NCBI GenBank assembly: GCA_946965045.2
Contig: OX337235.1
Span: 3,233,928-3,297,927 of the forward strand
Length of the DNA: 64,000 bases
Direction of reading: 5' to 3'
Source of the DNA: Epithemia pelagica
Taxonomy: Eukaryota > Bacillariophyta > Bacillariophyceae > Surirellales > Surirellaceae
Shown in pieces: positions 39,873-49,897 of this stretch; the stretch's first letter is position 1, and every line of letters begins with the position of its first letter. Made by a program: the position numbers and the translations under genes. The notes beneath the pieces were generated by a model, which was not told the origin of the DNA, searched no databases, and worked only from the letters and a program-made list of their open reading frames with translations.

Positions 39873-42734
39873 TTACCATCCTTGATTGAGCTTACGGCAG
39901 CGCTCAAAAAGTTCTCGATTCTGGCATTTAGTAAAGTAATCAGCCTTTTGGTCAGCGGTGCTGACCATGCTAACTTTCACGCCGCCGGGGTGGTCGCCTA
40001 CATGCTCCCAAAAGAAGTGGAGGTAGGTGTTAAAATGCTTGGTCCTTGGGGTTAGGCGCTGCTTCGTTGCAAGGTAAAAGGCTCCACTATTGTCCTCAAA
40101 GACTTCAGAGAAAATAGTGGGCTTCGGGAACGGCAGCTTGAGATTGCCTAAAAGTTCTTCAATCACTCGGCGGGTAGCTATCACACTACGCATGGCTTGT
40201 GAGAGGGCATGGTACTCAGCCTGGAGTGTACTAAGAGCTACCGATGATTGGAGTTGCGAACGCCATATTAGTGGGCATCCACAAAATGTTAGTATATAGC
40301 CAGTACGAGACTTAGCACTAACGGGATTGTCTTGGGGTTCGCGTCCATGCAAACCGGCAAAATCAGCATCTACATAGCAATCTAGTTTGAAATCTGTAGT
40401 AGGGGTGAAGATAGTCCCTTTGTCTCTTGTTCGAACTAAGTAGCGCACAATTGTCTTGATGGCGGTAGCGTGTGATTTCTTTGGTGCTGAACTGAATCTA
40501 GCTACCTGACTAACAGCGAAAGCTATGTCAGGTCTAGTGTTGGTAGCCAGGTATAGGAGCATTCCTACTACGGAGCGATATTCCCAGCTTTCTTTCATAG
40601 GTTCACCGTCTGGGTCGCTGCCTAATCCCAGCTGGGTTGCAGGAGTCCAATTAGGGTTGCAATCTTCTAGTCCTGTAGTTTTAATAATCTTCGCAATAAG
40701 TCCTTTCTGGGTCATGGTAATAGATTTATTCTCATGACGGATAAAGTTTATTCCGAGGTAGTCAGTCAGATTTCCTTCTTTCTTGAGAGATAACCCTTTT
40801 TCTTGTAGTCTTTTGATTAGATCGTCTATTAGTTCCATTTTAGGAGCACAGACACCACAGTCGTCTACCCACAGAAAAATGATGATGTTGTCTTTGTAAA
40901 GCAAACACTCGTCATGAGCACTGAGGGTGAATCCGTCTTCCTTTAAAGCCTCTAGTAGGTGGGTATACCATAACCTTGGAGCTGAAGACAGGCCATATAG
41001 ACTCTTGATGAGTCGCAGGCAGGTCTCTCCAGGTTTGCCAGACCTAAATCCTCTAGGTAAATGAATCCATACAGGTTCATCCAACGTAGCTTGTACAAAT
41101 GCATTGTTAAAATCAATGCAGGCAAGCTCCCATCCTAGGATTAAGCTGATAGTGAGGACAATACGGATTGAGCTCCAGTGAACAACTGGGCTGTAGTTTT
41201 CTTGTTCCGTTTCCTGTAAGTCTCCTCTCACACAATATCTGGCTTTGTGTTTGAGGATCTCACCATCGGGAGTTCTCTTTCGTTTAAATACCCAAGTTCC
41301 TGGTAGAATCCGCGTTTTTGCCTGAGATTTTGGGACCTCTTCCCATGTTCCTTTACCTTCGAGTTCCATAATTTCTTTGTGTGCTGCAACTTTCCATTTT
41401 TCAATGTCAGCATCTCGCATGGCTTCGTCATAAGAAAGCGTATCTGGATCAGAGAGAGATGCTTTCATGACGGTCAGGAGGTCGCTATGATCTACAGATG
41501 GAGGAGCAGTAGGATGAACGGTAGCCACATTTATTTCTTCTACAAGACGAGTGGGCCGTTTAACAGTCCGACCGGAGCGACGAGTGGTGATGGTTGGTGC
41601 GAGAGAGGGAGTGGAACCGGAAGTGGGTTGAGTGGATTTGCAAGGACGGGACTCCCTCTGAGGCCGAATCTCCCTCTGAGGAGATGGACCAGGGGAAGGA
41701 GTAGTGTTGGGAGAAGGAGAAGGCAAAAGAGGGGTTGTCGAAGGCGAGGTTTCAGCGACCTGGTCAGTTTTCTCCCTCTGAGGAAGGGGTGTATTGGAAA
41801 AGGACATCCGCTTAGGGGATGGTTGAGACACCGGTTCCTCATTGGGAGCTGAAATCGATACGGGTCTGTTGCTTGGTGTCGAACTGGGTGCTGGTGCGCC
41901 AATGGGAGTAGCACGGGGATTAGTTAAAGGAAACGTGCCAGGAGTGGAACTGGGTTGGGAAGGCGATGGAAGCACGGCAAAAGGACGATGAGTCCCAATT
42001 GCATGTGCGACATCGGATTCTCTTTGTGTATAGGACTGTTGTGCGGCCTCATCGGTAGTAGTAGGCGCTTCAATATTTGGAGCATCGTCGTTGTCGAGAT
42101 CTATATATTGATAGGAGGAGTCTCCGAACAGTTTATACCACGTGTCAGTGAAGAAGTCGGGCAATTGTTCATAAGTCATAGCAATTGTACTGAACCAATC
42201 GTCGAAAACTACATGGAATTGTGGTGTTATGTAGCCGGTGTCAGGGTTAAGTACCAGAGGGACCGAACTAGCATGGCGGTTACTTAACCCCATGAGTTGG
42301 CAACGTGTAGACCTAGGCTTCCAACGAGGTAGTTTCTTCCCGTCGGCAATGGATTTCTGTAGGACATAGACTGGGCAGCCCCACACGTGTAGGTCGTGGA
42401 ACTTTCGTTGTTCCCAACGGACACGTGTAAATAAGTCGTGAGGGCTAATCCCTGTGTCAGTACGGGGCACATGATTATGTAGGTACACTGCATGTGATAC
42501 TGCCATGGGCCATAGCATAGGGTCAGCTAATTCTGGCCAGTGTATTGCAGCATGGAGCATCATTGTACGAGCAATAGACATAATAGTTTGTATTGCCCGT
42601 TCGGCAATGCCAGCATGGTGATGTGCCCCAACTCCGGCAAATCTGGAAATTTGAGCGAATGTTCGGAGTGATTGGGTGTAATCCTTAGAGGTAAAGGCTG
42701 CTCCATTGTCCGTTAGGTATTGAAGCGGTACTAC
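39873..42734 (-). CDS. pol: Copia pol: integrase C-terminal part, reverse transcriptase, RNase H
   Basis: Open from the frameshift point at 42734 (first Met at 42581) to the stop at 39873. It starts in the integrase core (YLTDNGAAF is the DDE-region strand; HHHAGIAERAIQTIM the third acidic region). A Pro/Ser/Thr-rich linker follows (about 42100-41550), then the copia RT. RT marks: GTWVFKRK, CIDFNNAFVQA, SLYGL and the catalytic FLWVDDCG (40860-40885, WVDD in place of YVDD). RNase H shows CYVDADFAG and SSVALSTLQAEYHAL. It ends about 40 bases before the polypurine tract. Translation would need a -1 frame change from the upstream ORF. Confidence 0.9.
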   Translation of the reverse strand, partial: VVPLQYLTDNGAAFTSKDYTQSLRTFAQISRFAGVGAHHHAGIAERAIQTIMSIARTMMLHAAIHWPELADPMLWPMAVSHAVYLHNHVPRTDTGISPHDLFTRVRWEQRKFHDLHVWGCPVYVLQKSIADGKKLPRWKPRSTRCQLMGLSNRHASSVPLVLNPDTGYITPQFHVVFDDWFSTIAMTYEQLPDFFTDTWYKLFGDSSYQYIDLDNDDAPNIEAPTTTDEAAQQSYTQRESDVAHAIGTHRPFAVLPSPSQPSSTPGTFPLTNPRATPIGAPAPSSTPSNRPVSISAPNEEPVSQPSPKRMSFSNTPLPQREKTDQVAETSPSTTPLLPSPSPNTTPSPGPSPQREIRPQRESRPCKSTQPTSGSTPSLAPTITTRRSGRTVKRPTRLVEEINVATVHPTAPPSVDHSDLLTVMKASLSDPDTLSYDEAMRDADIEKWKVAAHKEIMELEGKGTWEEVPKSQAKTRILPGTWVFKRKRTPDGEILKHKARYCVRGDLQETEQENYSPVVHWSSIRIVLTISLILGWELACIDFNNAFVQATLDEPVWIHLPRGFRSGKPGETCLRLIKSLYGLSSAPRLWYTHLLEALKEDGFTLSAHDECLLYKDNIIIFLWVDDCGVCAPKMELIDDLIKRLQEKGLSLKKEGNLTDYLGINFIRHENKSITMTQKGLIAKIIKTTGLEDCNPNWTPATQLGLGSDPDGEPMKESWEYRSVVGMLLYLATNTRPDIAFAVSQVARFSSAPKKSHATAIKTIVRYLVRTRDKGTIFTPTTDFKLDCYVDADFAGLHGREPQDNPVSAKSRTGYILTFCGCPLIWRSQLQSSVALSTLQAEYHALSQAMRSVIATRRVIEELLGNLKLPFPKPTIFSEVFEDNSGAFYLATKQRLTPRTKHFNTYLHFFWEHVGDHPGGVKVSMVSTADQKADYFTKCQNRELFERCRKLNQGW

Positions 42735-45700
42735 CCCTTTCCTCTACAGAAAAGCTCGAAGGATTCCTTAACACTCAGCGTTTCATGTGTATTTAGGTGG
42801 GATTGAAATCCTATCCACGTGTATCCCGAAGCGTGGTCTACAAAGATTGCTCCACCTGTATAAAGATCGTTGATTTTTGATTTCCCTTTTGAGTCAAAGC
42901 GTCTCCCCTTTGTAGAACACACAAAATGATCTACTGAGATGCATTGACCTGGATGCAGGTTACCGTCTTTGGTAACCCCTTGTTTGTCTTTGACGATGAT
43001 CGTTTTCGTCCCTGGTTCGGTTCGTCTGCGTTGTTTCCCGAATTGACATGCTGCGCACAAGGGTAAGTCGGTGAGTGTGGATGCGAGAGTGTGTAAACGA
43101 CGCGTTTTCTCTGTTGTTGCCAAAACGCCTGTTCGCATGAGAAACTGTACCTTGAGAAGATTCATGTGTCCGAGTCGGTAATGCCATTTGAGAAGTTCCT
43201 TCTGTGCTGGTGAGAGGTTTGCGTTTTGGTGTGCGACTTCATTCACAGTACTGTTGAAAGCGAGTGATGTTGTTTGTAAGTGGTCTGAATTGTATCCGTA
43301 GGACATTGGAAGATTGTTCTTCGGATTTACCATCACATTTACCTCTCGGCGATCAGGGTCGCCTGGAATTCCAGTCAAGGTAAGTGTATAACCGTCCTGA
43401 ATGATTTTCTCTCCATGGTACTGCTGAAGAAGATTTTGCGTTGACAACAATCTCACAGAAATTTTTGGTACATGGAATGCAGGAAGTTTCAACATTTGTG
43501 GAGCCCCATTCGTGTCCAAAACCGTCCAAAGGACAGTTCCTCGTCCAACAGCCTTCATTTTATTGGCAATACCTTTTACTTTCAGATCAGGGAAGGGCTT
43601 GATCTTTCCAATGAAGTCCTTGGCGTCGTTGGTAATGGAGATACTCGCTCCGGAGTCCCAGATGATTGGGTACGAGGCTCCTTTTGGCATGGATTCACGA
43701 AGAGCCTTTGGATCTTGGAGTGTTGCTCGAAGAGCCTGTAGGGTGATGTTCTCCCACGGGTGGTGTGTGATGGAGTCAAGGTCAAGATCGTTGATGGAGG
43801 CCATCATTGCCATCATGTTGTTTGGATTGAGGGAGGCTCGGTGATGATGAAATCGTGGTACAGGCCGTGTGGAGCATGGTACGTTTTGGCAATAATAGGG
43901 AGTGTTGCTCCTGTTTTCGGTGTTCGATCTCTGACGGTTGTATCCCGCCAGATGTTGATGGGGATTTCCAGCAGAGATGGGGTGCTGGAAGCGACGAGTG
44001 CGAGAACGCAACAAACTTGTCTTTGTCGGCATTCGTCGGCTGGTCGGTAGTGTGAAGTCATTATGCTCGGAAGGTGTGTTAGCGAATGGCCCGCGGCTTC
44101 GCTTGTGCCTTCGAGGTGAACTCGAGTTGACCTTGAATGAAGTGTTCCGCCGTTTTCTCCCTCGCTTCGCGGGTATAATGGTTCGTAAGCTCGTAAGGCC
44201 AGCCTGACATAACGATGCCGACCATTCCAACAATCTACAACCAAACACAACAATCAACCGAATCGGTGTGGAGAACAAGGAGAAGAAGAAGGACCTTGTA
44301 GGGGAGTTGTGGTTGGTGGCAAAGTGGGTTCGGCGGTTGTTTAGCTGGGCACGAAAGGCATTGACCGAGACGGCGGTCCTTTGGGTGCTATTGGGGCGAT
44401 TTGGTCCCTTGGCTTTGTTAGAGTTCTTGGATTTGGGACTGGATGAGAGGCTGAAACTGAGAAAGATGGCCACCCAACAAGAAATCCATGTAACGATACC
44501 AGGCATGCAGCCAGGATGTAGCAAGAAGGAAACAGAAATTTCCTTGAATCCGCAGTAAGCTTCATAGACACCATAGTAGAGATGTACCGCGGCACTGTAC
44601 AGGTGTCCTAGCCCATTTGTAAAGGCGTCCTTAGATTCCTCGGTAGTGGTTGGAGCTGGGATCAGCCAGAGGATGATCGGTAACAAGACAACAAAATGTA
44701 GAAGGGCGACCAAGAAAAGATGCTGAAGAGAGAAAGTTTCGTCTGAAAGCTCCTCGACTGGCGTGCGCGCCGGTCGTCGTGGGGTACGCACGTGTCCAAA
44801 GGTGAAAGGTGCATAGTAGACTTCTACGCATTTTCCTACCATTGAGCCTCCTACTGTCTCGTCCACAGTACAGTTGGATCCGTCCGAAGTGTCTTGGGGG
44901 TCAGTGTCTCCTTCATTTTGTAGAGAAGTGGCAGGTTGTGAAGCCTCATCTTCATCATCGTCGAAATCGACACAAGCGAGATGGGCAAAATACTTGGTGA
45001 CTGCCACTGTCTTGTTCGAGTCGTCATCATCATCCGTCTTGTTTTCGGGTTCCGAGGGAACGAAAGAGGAGGATGAGTTGCTTGTTGAGTCATCTGTCAT
45101 CGTGCTCTTGTTCTCACGGAATGTTGTGAGTTTTGTTGCAGGAGTGAACTGCATCGCTGATCCAGAGCTGGAGGTGTCCATCGGTTGAAAACAAGGAACC
45201 ATCGGGCCTGGTGGAATGGGCGACATTCCAGGAAAGCAAGATGCTGGTCGAGGGTGATTCGGAATGGGCATTCCATCAACGAAGTATCCCATTGCCCATT
45301 CCTCTTCTTTGACACGTTGGTATGCCTCAGCCACGGTAAGTCTCGGCTCTCGCCAAGCGTTTGCGAACACGGTTTTGGCTGCTCTCTCGTACCTCATCCC
45401 ATCTCTTTTTGCTTGCTCTGCTTCGAGAATGATATGCTGCATTGCATATTTTGTCGATGCAGGGATGCTCAGCCGTCGTCTTGGAGGAGGAGGCGGCGGA
45501 GTCGGATCGTTCGGAGAAAAGGGCAAGGGAGCATTTGGCCGTGGTGGCAGAGGTCGTGCCTGATGGATTGGAGAGATGGCTGGTAGTTTCTTTTCCAGAC
45601 TCGCCAATTGTCCAGCTTGGAGATGCTTGATTGCATCAGTCGATGTGTCCGTGCTTGTTTCAGGAGTTTTGTAAGTGAGATCTGTCTCTTCACTTTCCAT

Positions 45701-47926
45701 TTCGTCGTAGTTCTCATTGATTGCTGCTGCTGCTGTGATTTCTTTGTCGTACATGTCCTCGAGAAATCGTTGGGTTGCAGCGTCATTCAATGGATCGAGC
45801 GGATCGTCATCATGGTTGTTTGTCATCGTGAGATCCATGTCATTCCATTGATCGAAGTATGTTGGTCCGTTGTTCTTGGATGGCTCGACGACTGGAAAGG
45901 TAGGCTCAAACGTTCCAATGGTACTGGTTCCTGATGAGTCTTCCATATCACTCTCACTGAACTGTTTTTCTTTAATGTTGGCTGAAGTGACACGATCCGG
46001 TGTAACAGCTTGGGGAGTGGTGTTGGAGAAGAGCGAGCTTGAATCTTCATTGGACTTGGTTTCTTCATACCTTTCTTCTTTGCTTTCTTCGTCTTCTTCA
46101 AAGGAGGCCATGAAGGCACAAAGTTCGTATTCCTCATCAGGTGAGTTGTCACAGTGGTCGTAATCGTCGTCCTCTGAGTTGTCTTCACAGAACTCATATT
46201 CTTCCTTGTCCATTTCTCTGACAATGTCCCTGTCCCAGTAGCGAGAATGGAGATCGAGTTCTGCTTTCCAGGCCGTTGCGTCAAACTCAAGAACATGAGC
46301 GGATACTTTATGTTTCTGTTGGTTCTTGTTGTTCTTGGCCATGGATTTGAATCCGACAATATGCTCGCTAGTACGATGCATGGTGTTCCAGATCTTGCAA
46401 GTGCCGCACCAGAAATATGTTTGGCCGTCTTTGGTACGTTCATCCGGCTGGCCATCTGCAGGCGGAACACGTTTCCATTGGTGAGTAGAATCGTTTTTGG
46501 GTGTGGAAGAAGGCTTGTCCGTTTTGCCTTTGAACTTGTTGTTGCTCTTGTTCTTCCCCTTCTCACGAAAACTGTTCTTGCTCTTACCATACGTTTGCAT
46601 CTGAGGGATGAGGGCATTGGCTTGGTAGCCGATGCGGGTCTTGCCACGGCGATTGTTTGTCACTGTCAGGTTCCCGCCATAAGAAACAGGTAAGGCCTTG
46701 CTGTCCTTGTGGGAGCTTTTGGCACTCCATTCGCCTTGCTTGACACTAACAAGGTACCGGTTGTTGGCGATCTCGGAGACGTGCGTGTACAGGAGCTTGT
46801 TGGTGCTCATGTAAGAGTCAGCGACGGAACGATCGAGAAAACGGATGTGTTCTACGGCGTCTTTGACTTTCTTGTTGAGAATCAAGAGGTCAAATTTTGG
46901 AGTTTCCGGCCATTCAGCGGTGAGGATGTTCTTGAGGAGATTCGCGGTGAGGGTGTGGTCATAAAGACCAGCAGCCGAAAGAGGACGTGCCTTGTTCGCG
47001 AAATCAGTGGTAAGTGCGGTAATGTCGTGTCCTGAGTACTGTTGGGGTACCAGACTGCGCATCTCACCCTTTACCAACTCCCAATGTTCGATGGAGTCGT
47101 CCGTAATGATGCGGACGATTACCATAAAGAGGACGGGAAACGAGTTCGCAGAGCGGGATTGGTCCTCTACTTCGCGACGAAAGGTTTTCTCGAGAGAATC
47201 GAGTAAGTAGTCCTGAGCCGCTGCGTCATTGTTCTGATCGTACTTATCGTATTTTTGGATCTGCTCTGCCATCAGGTCCTGGACGCGCTCGTTGGTGAAA
47301 CGAGGATGCTCCGTGATGATGTTGATCATCGATGTGGAGTTCTTGGGGTCAGGTAAGTACACAATCGTGTCCATTCCATGTTTGACAAAGTGCCGATTGA
47401 GCTCATCCTGCAATCGCGAGAAATCGCCTTTCTTCTTGTCAAACTTGTCAATAGGTCCAGTTACGCGGTCGATGTACCGCTTGTCTGTTAAGGTACGTAA
47501 CTGGAGACTCCTGAGAGGTTCCGTCTTGGCTGAGTCATCTAACTTGGACCAGTCATGTTTCGGTTTTCCTCCAGTCCAAGCGACGTACTCGTCACGTCGG
47601 GACTGCACCAGTCCGCCCATGAAGGGCTTGTCTGGCATGAAAACGTCCGTGTTTTCTTGTGGATCGTCGTTTGCTGCCATGATTCGTTGCTGTCGCCTCC
47701 TGGATCTCGATATACCAATCAACGGTCTTGTCCGATCTGTATCTGATGTGGCAGTTCGCGTTGGGTCGGTCTCAGGTGGAGCAATTTGCAATGGTCGAGT
47801 GGTCTCTTGCTGGGATTCGCGTTGGGCGTTTGGATCGGCAGTTGGATCACTGTTCGGTGCTTCTAGAGGGTCGACGGTCTCTTGCTGGGGATCTGGATTG
47901 GAGTTGGTATCACTGTCCGAATTCAA
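42731..47926 (-). CDS. gag-pol: Copia gag, protease and integrase N-terminal part
   Basis: 1,731 residues. After an acidic/Gln-rich start and a Gag region comes a zinc-finger-like WCGTCKIWNTMHRTSEH (CX2C...H...H) near residue 510, which could bind RNA. A very long acidic Ser/Thr/Pro-rich region follows. Near residues 1068-1160 two hydrophobic, membrane-spanning-like segments occur (LFLVALLHFVVLLPIILWLI and GIVTWISCWVAIFLSF), unusual for a copia Gag-Pol. The aspartic protease motif WDSGAS is near residue 1425. A GAG-pre-integrase block (WHYRLGHMNLLKV) and CAACQFGKQ zinc-binding cysteines precede the integrase start (VDHASGYTW). It stops at TAG 42731-42733, right after the AAAGGGG heptamer. Confidence 0.88.
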   Translation of the reverse strand: MNSDSDTNSNPDPQQETVDPLEAPNSDPTADPNAQRESQQETTRPLQIAPPETDPTRTATSDTDRTRPLIGISRSRRRQQRIMAANDDPQENTDVFMPDKPFMGGLVQSRRDEYVAWTGGKPKHDWSKLDDSAKTEPLRSLQLRTLTDKRYIDRVTGPIDKFDKKKGDFSRLQDELNRHFVKHGMDTIVYLPDPKNSTSMINIITEHPRFTNERVQDLMAEQIQKYDKYDQNNDAAAQDYLLDSLEKTFRREVEDQSRSANSFPVLFMVIVRIITDDSIEHWELVKGEMRSLVPQQYSGHDITALTTDFANKARPLSAAGLYDHTLTANLLKNILTAEWPETPKFDLLILNKKVKDAVEHIRFLDRSVADSYMSTNKLLYTHVSEIANNRYLVSVKQGEWSAKSSHKDSKALPVSYGGNLTVTNNRRGKTRIGYQANALIPQMQTYGKSKNSFREKGKNKSNNKFKGKTDKPSSTPKNDSTHQWKRVPPADGQPDERTKDGQTYFWCGTCKIWNTMHRTSEHIVGFKSMAKNNKNQQKHKVSAHVLEFDATAWKAELDLHSRYWDRDIVREMDKEEYEFCEDNSEDDDYDHCDNSPDEEYELCAFMASFEEDEESKEERYEETKSNEDSSSLFSNTTPQAVTPDRVTSANIKEKQFSESDMEDSSGTSTIGTFEPTFPVVEPSKNNGPTYFDQWNDMDLTMTNNHDDDPLDPLNDAATQRFLEDMYDKEITAAAAINENYDEMESEETDLTYKTPETSTDTSTDAIKHLQAGQLASLEKKLPAISPIHQARPLPPRPNAPLPFSPNDPTPPPPPPRRRLSIPASTKYAMQHIILEAEQAKRDGMRYERAAKTVFANAWREPRLTVAEAYQRVKEEEWAMGYFVDGMPIPNHPRPASCFPGMSPIPPGPMVPCFQPMDTSSSGSAMQFTPATKLTTFRENKSTMTDDSTSNSSSSFVPSEPENKTDDDDDSNKTVAVTKYFAHLACVDFDDDEDEASQPATSLQNEGDTDPQDTSDGSNCTVDETVGGSMVGKCVEVYYAPFTFGHVRTPRRPARTPVEELSDETFSLQHLFLVALLHFVVLLPIILWLIPAPTTTEESKDAFTNGLGHLYSAAVHLYYGVYEAYCGFKEISVSFLLHPGCMPGIVTWISCWVAIFLSFSLSSSPKSKNSNKAKGPNRPNSTQRTAVSVNAFRAQLNNRRTHFATNHNSPTRSFFFSLFSTPIRLIVVFGCRLLEWSASLCQAGLTSLRTIIPAKRGRKRRNTSFKVNSSSPRRHKRSRGPFANTPSEHNDFTLPTSRRMPTKTSLLRSRTRRFQHPISAGNPHQHLAGYNRQRSNTENRSNTPYYCQNVPCSTRPVPRFHHHRASLNPNNMMAMMASINDLDLDSITHHPWENITLQALRATLQDPKALRESMPKGASYPIIWDSGASISITNDAKDFIGKIKPFPDLKVKGIANKMKAVGRGTVLWTVLDTNGAPQMLKLPAFHVPKISVRLLSTQNLLQQYHGEKIIQDGYTLTLTGIPGDPDRREVNVMVNPKNNLPMSYGYNSDHLQTTSLAFNSTVNEVAHQNANLSPAQKELLKWHYRLGHMNLLKVQFLMRTGVLATTEKTRRLHTLASTLTDLPLCAACQFGKQRRRTEPGTKTIIVKDKQGVTKDGNLHPGQCISVDHFVCSTKGRRFDSKGKSKINDLYTGGAIFVDHASGYTWIGFQSHLNTHETLSVKESFELFCRGKG

Positions 47927-48134
47927 CCAGTCGAAGCTTCCAAGTCCACTTGAGGTCGGGGAGATGTCGTCCGCCGTTGTGGATTCTTGGTTGGGGCCTT
48001 GATTGGCTCCAGTAGTATTTGCGCGCTTTGGATGCTTGGTAGGGACGACTCAGTGGTAGTCCTCCAAGGTAGTTAACTTCTTGATAAATCGATCGATAGA
48101 GAGAATAGCGTATGGTTTATCAGCCTTGATTTGG

Positions 48135-48146
48135 GCTCAGCAACCA
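48135..48146 (-). promoter_or_regulatory. tRNA primer-binding site of the copia element
   Basis: Minus-strand TGGTTGCTGAGC starts directly after the 5' LTR. It resembles the initiator-tRNA-Met-type site (TGGTATCAGAGC) used by many copia elements. Confidence 0.65.
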
Positions 48147-48866
48147 CTTAGGAGATTCGCTAGCTAGGTGTGATAACGACTTGATAATCGGGGTTAGTTC
48201 AGTTGGGTAGCAATGTTAGTCAACCTATCACGTTGGATCGACGATGGGGCCCTCACCTTCGGTCTACGATATAGGTTGACTCCTTTTGTAGACAACAGTT
48301 GCTTGCAACTTTTGTGTTTTAGAAAAGAGTGAGATTAATCTACATGAAAGTGATTTTCAGGTCTGATCGATCTCCGATCTCAAGGAGAACTTAGCCGCTC
48401 CATTTCTCTCTTGGAGAATAGTTCTTCCTTGTTCTTTTTGTTCTTCATGATTAGATGAGAGTATTCACCTCTCCTGATTGTTTGGGCCTTATGAATGTTC
48501 TTTCTAGGAGGTACTTACCTTTGGAACAGGCCTGCTAGATCATCTGAAGATCGATCGGTATCTTTGTGTAATTCTCAATTTGAGAGAGAAGATATTACGA
48601 CTAGAGGTATCGTCCAACTTGCGTTCGTATGAACGGATGTGTAGGCTCGCGACTTGCATTGTGCATGTATATGAATAATTAGTACATGAATCTTCCTGGA
48701 CTGCTGGGTGAAGTTACTATTCAGCTAAATCCATCTGTTGTTCGTCCGTTCAACTGCAACACGAGCGTCTGTCTTACTTCAGGACAGCTGCTTTCCTCTA
48801 TGTCGTAGCTACGTCGTGCTATGTCACACCTAGATCTAATGGTGCTAGATGTGCTATGTTGTAACT
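48147..48866 (-). repeat. 5' LTR of the copia element
   Basis: 720 bp, with no difference seen by eye from the 3' LTR at 39100-39819. Promoter for the minus-strand element. Confidence 0.88.
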
Positions 48867-48872
48867 GTGGTA

Positions 48873-49897
48873 TACTTCCTCTGACATTGGGTTCCAAGCC
48901 AGTGGAGGATTTCGAGGACCGGGATGGGAGGCGGGAGGTGTCAAGGTATCCAATATTTGGTCCTCACTGCCATTCAACAACAACCTTTGTACAGGAGTCA
49001 TTTCGGGTGTGTCACTCTTTCAGCTATTCAACTATTCTGTGACTTACAGTACCTTTGAAGGAGAAAATACACAAATGGGAGATCGACTATTGCAAGTATT
49101 GGGATTGCGGATATCTTACAACTTGGAGCTGCCGGCAACATCGCGATTGGTCAAAATGGAAGTATGGAATGACGAGACTCAAGAATATTCCAATGTGGAT
49201 CGATTGGGATTATACTTCTTTGTGACCGACTCGTACACTTGTTTTGGCTTTGTGGAATATCCATTCTTACTGGGAGCAAAATCCTTGAAACTAGATGGTG
49301 AAGTCCCGGGCAAGATTGGCAGCAATATGATTATTCAGTCTGTGGTAGGCGACTACCTTACGCAATTTGAGAATACGCCCTACGATCCAAGCCTGCCGGG
49401 AGCCCGATTGGTCAATTGAACGGATCTCCTGACCAATGAATCTAGTACAGACACCGGACTCCTGTCTAGCAGGCGAATACTGGCAAAAAGATATTGCCTC
49501 ATGTTCTGAGTGTCCTGACGATACTTCTGTATCCTTCCTCAGCGAAAAGCTCAAATTTGATGGAGACAATAATGGGTCGGATGGAATAAGCATTTGATTG
49601 GTTAATGCGGCTCTCTATGACATTGCTGTGTTGGTCAAGTCCATGCCATCTTGGGTCTCTATTTCGGCTGCTTCCTACAAAGATTCTGGATTGGATGTGA
49701 GTTTCCATGGGAACAGTACTTCCGTCAACCTCATGTCGGGTCAGACAATGCTGCTTACCTTTGGGGTCAATCTAGACATACTCGAGCCTGGTACTGGACA
49801 AGGCACGGTTGCCTTTGGAGTTCAGCTTTTGCCCGTCCTCAACGTGAGCATTTCCACTGTAGAATTTATTCGGTTTATCAGACCCACGTATTGTTGA
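48873..49897 (+). pseudogene. 5'-nucleotidase-like gene, 3' part
   Basis: Reading across the target duplication, the frame continues as WYTSSDIGFQASGG, then LPFNNNLCTGVISG. These are the conserved features of the 5'-nucleotidase C-terminal substrate-binding domain (D-I-x-x-x-x-x-G-G-x-R; LPF-x-N). It stays open to a stop at 49417-49419. Homologous-looking protein then resumes in other frames: a Cys-rich piece (CLAGEYW...CSECPDD) at about 49450-49590 and a beta-rich piece (MPSWVSISAASYKD...) at 49598-49897. The gene is therefore broken by the transposon, by an upstream frameshift and by downstream stops. Bases 49823-49872 recur at 55574-55623. Confidence 0.6.

Larger units (their letters stand above)
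39100..48866 (-). mobile_element. Ty1/copia LTR retrotransposon, 9.8 kb
   Basis: Complete element with 720 bp direct LTRs, primer-binding site, polypurine tract and gag-pol on the minus strand in copia order: protease, integrase, reverse transcriptase, RNase H. GTGGTA flanks both ends (39094-39099 and 48867-48872) as the target-site duplication; one base may belong to the LTR, as 5 bp is usual. The LTRs look identical throughout, indicating a recent insertion. It splits the 5'-nucleotidase-like gene. The element matches the diatom CoDi type by its large size and host context; clade assignment is inference. Confidence 0.93.
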
